Positions 4,611 through 5,992 of a DNA stretch of 5,992 nucleotides are shown here, one piece after another. Position 1 is the first letter of the stretch; the number at the start of each line of letters is the position of its first letter. A program made the translations under genes and the position numbers. Source of the stretch: Erysipelotrichaceae bacterium (GTDB lineage Bacteria; Bacillota_I; Bacilli_A; Erysipelotrichales; Erysipelotrichaceae); assembly GCA_017620435.1 (NCBI GenBank), contig JAFZQL010000071.1, forward strand, positions 1 through 5,992, written 5' to 3'. The notes beneath the pieces are model-generated. The model saw only the letters and a list, made by a program, of their open reading frames with translations, had not been told where the DNA came from and ran no database searches.

Positions 4611-5992
4611 TTATCTGATCTTGCTGATCTTCCAGATATCCGAAACGTATTCTTCAATCGTCCTATCGGATGAGAAATAAGCAGACTTGGCGATATTGAT
4701 CAGGCACATCCTTGCCCATTTCTTCGGATCGGCATAATATTCATAGACTTTATCATGCGCCTCAACATAGGCATCGAAGTCGGCCAGGATCATATATTCG
4801 TCGTTCCTGAGCAGGAATTCATCGGCGATATCCTTGAAATCGGCCGGTTTTTCGGACCAGGTTCCATCGGTAAAGGAATCGATGATCTGTTTCAGGACAG
4901 GATTTTTCTCATAATAGGCATACGCATCGTAGCCGTATTTCTTCAGATGTCTGATCTCGTCTTCATGGAAACCGAAGATGACGCAGTTGTCGTCCCCTAC
5001 CAGTTCTCTGATCTCGACGTTGGCTCCATCAAGTGTTCCAAGCGTAACGGCGCCGTTCATCATGAACTTCATATTGCCTGTTCCGCTGGCTTCCTTGCCG
5101 GCAGTGGAGATCTGTTCCGAAATATCCGATGCAGGCATCAGTTTTTCTGATACGGTTACTCTGTAGTTCGGAATGAATACGACATTGATGAACTTGTTGA
5201 CATCAGGATCGGCGTTGACTTTCTTTGCGACGCAGTTGATCAGCTTGATGATCTTCTTGGCAAAGGTATAGGCGCTTGCGGCTTTCGCACCGAACAGGAA
5301 AGTCGTCTTAGGCATCCTGAATTCCGGATCTTCCTTGATCTTGTAGTACAGAGAGATCACGTACATGATGTCCATCAGCTGTCTCTTGTAGGCGTGCAGA
5401 CGCTTGGCGATCGAATCGTAGATGGAATCCGGATCGATATCCAGGTCGTAGTTCTTCTTGACCCAGGCGGACAGCTGCTGCTTCTTGATCTGCTTGACAG
5501 CCAGGAATTCTTTCTGCAGTTCTTCGTTGTCGACATGATTCATCAGATCGGCGATCCTGTTGAAATCATAACGGAAATCTGGACCGATATACTTCTCCAG
5601 CAGTGCACACAGTTCCGGGTTGGCGTACATCAGCCATCTGCGCGGTGTAATGCCGTTGGTTTTGTTGTTGAACTTTTCCGGATAGATCTCGTAGAAATCA
5701 CGGAAAGTATCGTTCTTGATAATGTTGCTGTGGATCTTGGCGACACCGTTTACCGAGAAGGATCCTACGATCGACAGATAAGCCATACGGATGTTTCCTT
5801 CATGAATGATACAGACGGAATCGATGAAGTTGTGTTTCTTTCCCATCTCGATCAGTTCACGCTTAAACTGGTTGTCGATCTCTTCGATGATCATGTAGAT
5901 TCTAGGAAGCAGTTTCTTGATATAGACGACAGGCCACTTTTCCAGGGCTTCCTGCATGACGGTATGGTTGGTGTAGCGGAAGGTCCTGCGGG
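4611..5992 (-). CDS. glgP: Glycogen/maltodextrin phosphorylase (GT35), C-terminal part (runs off right edge)
   Basis: Pyridoxal-phosphate enzyme that releases glucose 1-phosphate from alpha-1,4-glucan ends using phosphate. The window holds the last 459 residues of a family that usually has about 800. The methionine at 5957 is internal: reading upstream in frame gives RRTFRYTNHTV, completing the conserved F-YTNHTVxxEALEKWP block. Further landmarks, numbered from that methionine, are IVGSFSVNGVAKIHS (63-77), NNKTNGITPRRWL (97-109), AKRLHAYKRQ (184-193), FLFGAKAA (220-227), the stretch from residue 278 to 299 containing DISEQISTAGKEASG and TGNMKF with the PLP-binding lysine at 297, TLGTLDGANVEI (305-316) and the C-terminal FSSDRTIEEY (428-437). 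The active site is intact. Glycogen and maltodextrin phosphorylases cannot be told apart from this part. The gene has no evident functional link to tmcAL; synthesis genes such as glgC may lie beyond the edge. Confidence 0.96.
   Translation of the reverse strand, partial: RRTFRYTNHTVMQEALEKWPVVYIKKLLPRIYMIIEEIDNQFKRELIEMGKKHNFIDSVCIIHEGNIRMAYLSIVGSFSVNGVAKIHSNIIKNDTFRDFYEIYPEKFNNKTNGITPRRWLMYANPELCALLEKYIGPDFRYDFNRIADLMNHVDNEELQKEFLAVKQIKKQQLSAWVKKNYDLDIDPDSIYDSIAKRLHAYKRQLMDIMYVISLYYKIKEDPEFRMPKTTFLFGAKAASAYTFAKKIIKLINCVAKKVNADPDVNKFINVVFIPNYRVTVSEKLMPASDISEQISTAGKEASGTGNMKFMMNGAVTLGTLDGANVEIRELVGDDNCVIFGFHEDEIRHLKKYGYDAYAYYEKNPVLKQIIDSFTDGTWSEKPADFKDIADEFLLRNDEYMILADFDAYVEAHDKVYEYYADPKKWARMCLINIAKSAYFSSDRTIEEYVSDIWKISKIR

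Noticed and set aside
4085..4657. 190-residue minus-strand open frame opposite tmcAL
   Set aside because: Long, but antisense to conserved TmcAL motifs and crossing the terminator; phenylalanine-rich composition typical of a reverse-complement shadow.
4755..5166. Plus-strand open frames opposite the phosphorylase gene
   Set aside because: Antisense to the PLP-site region of the phosphorylase; no own signals.
5955..5957. ATG as start of a 448-residue phosphorylase-like protein
   Set aside because: The frame stays open upstream and encodes the conserved YTNHTV block, so this methionine is internal and the gene continues past the edge.
1..5992. Mobile element, CRISPR, tRNA/rRNA, riboswitch or novel defence system
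   Set aside because: No transposase or integrase motifs, no spaced repeats, no cloverleaf or known leader motif found; all protein genes are core housekeeping families with similar codon use.

Overview
The window looks like a housekeeping segment of a mid-GC member of the Bacillota (Firmicutes). The best clue is gene order: tmcAL (ylbM) divergent from yceD (ylbN)-rpmF, followed on the minus strand by mraZ-rsmH-ftsL-pbp. This is a condensed version of the Bacillus ylbM-to-pbpB region. Short intergenic gaps and protein style would fit an Erysipelotrichia-like lineage, but that placement is a guess. I see no mobile element, CRISPR array, tRNA or rRNA.

Layout from left to right. Positions 1-2608 (minus strand) hold the start of the division and cell wall (dcw) cluster, read right to left: mraZ, rsmH, ftsL, then the N-terminal third to half of an FtsI/PBP2B-type transpeptidase that runs off the left edge. 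The genes overlap or are one base apart. Upstream of mraZ, 2609-2675 carries a recognisable promoter and four 10-bp-phased GTGG boxes, the expected autoregulatory MraZ operator. Positions 2679-2797 hold two hairpin terminators that separate this operon from the preceding one. Positions 2823-3468 (minus) are yceD (DUF177) and rpmF (ribosomal protein L32), one base apart.

Positions 3461-3498 are the most striking part. The 22-bp gap between the divergent yceD and tmcAL start codons, together with the first codons of both genes, forms a 38-bp near-perfect palindrome (17 of 19 base pairs match). Its centre holds overlapping consensus TATAAT hexamers on both strands, each 6 bp from its ATG, and neither gene has a Shine-Dalgarno sequence. 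This suggests a symmetric bidirectional promoter giving two leaderless mRNAs.

Positions 3491-4579 (plus) encode TmcAL, which acetylates the wobble cytidine of elongator tRNA-Met. It converges, across a 31-bp gap with a two-way terminator, on the 3' part of a glycogen/maltodextrin phosphorylase gene (4611-5992, minus) that runs off the right edge.

Functionally the window joins translation (L32, YceD, TmcAL, and RsmH 16S rRNA methylation) with septal cell wall synthesis (FtsL, FtsI) under MraZ control. The carbohydrate-storage gene is an unrelated neighbour. All genes are recognisable families. The novelty, if any, lies in the regulatory DNA between them.
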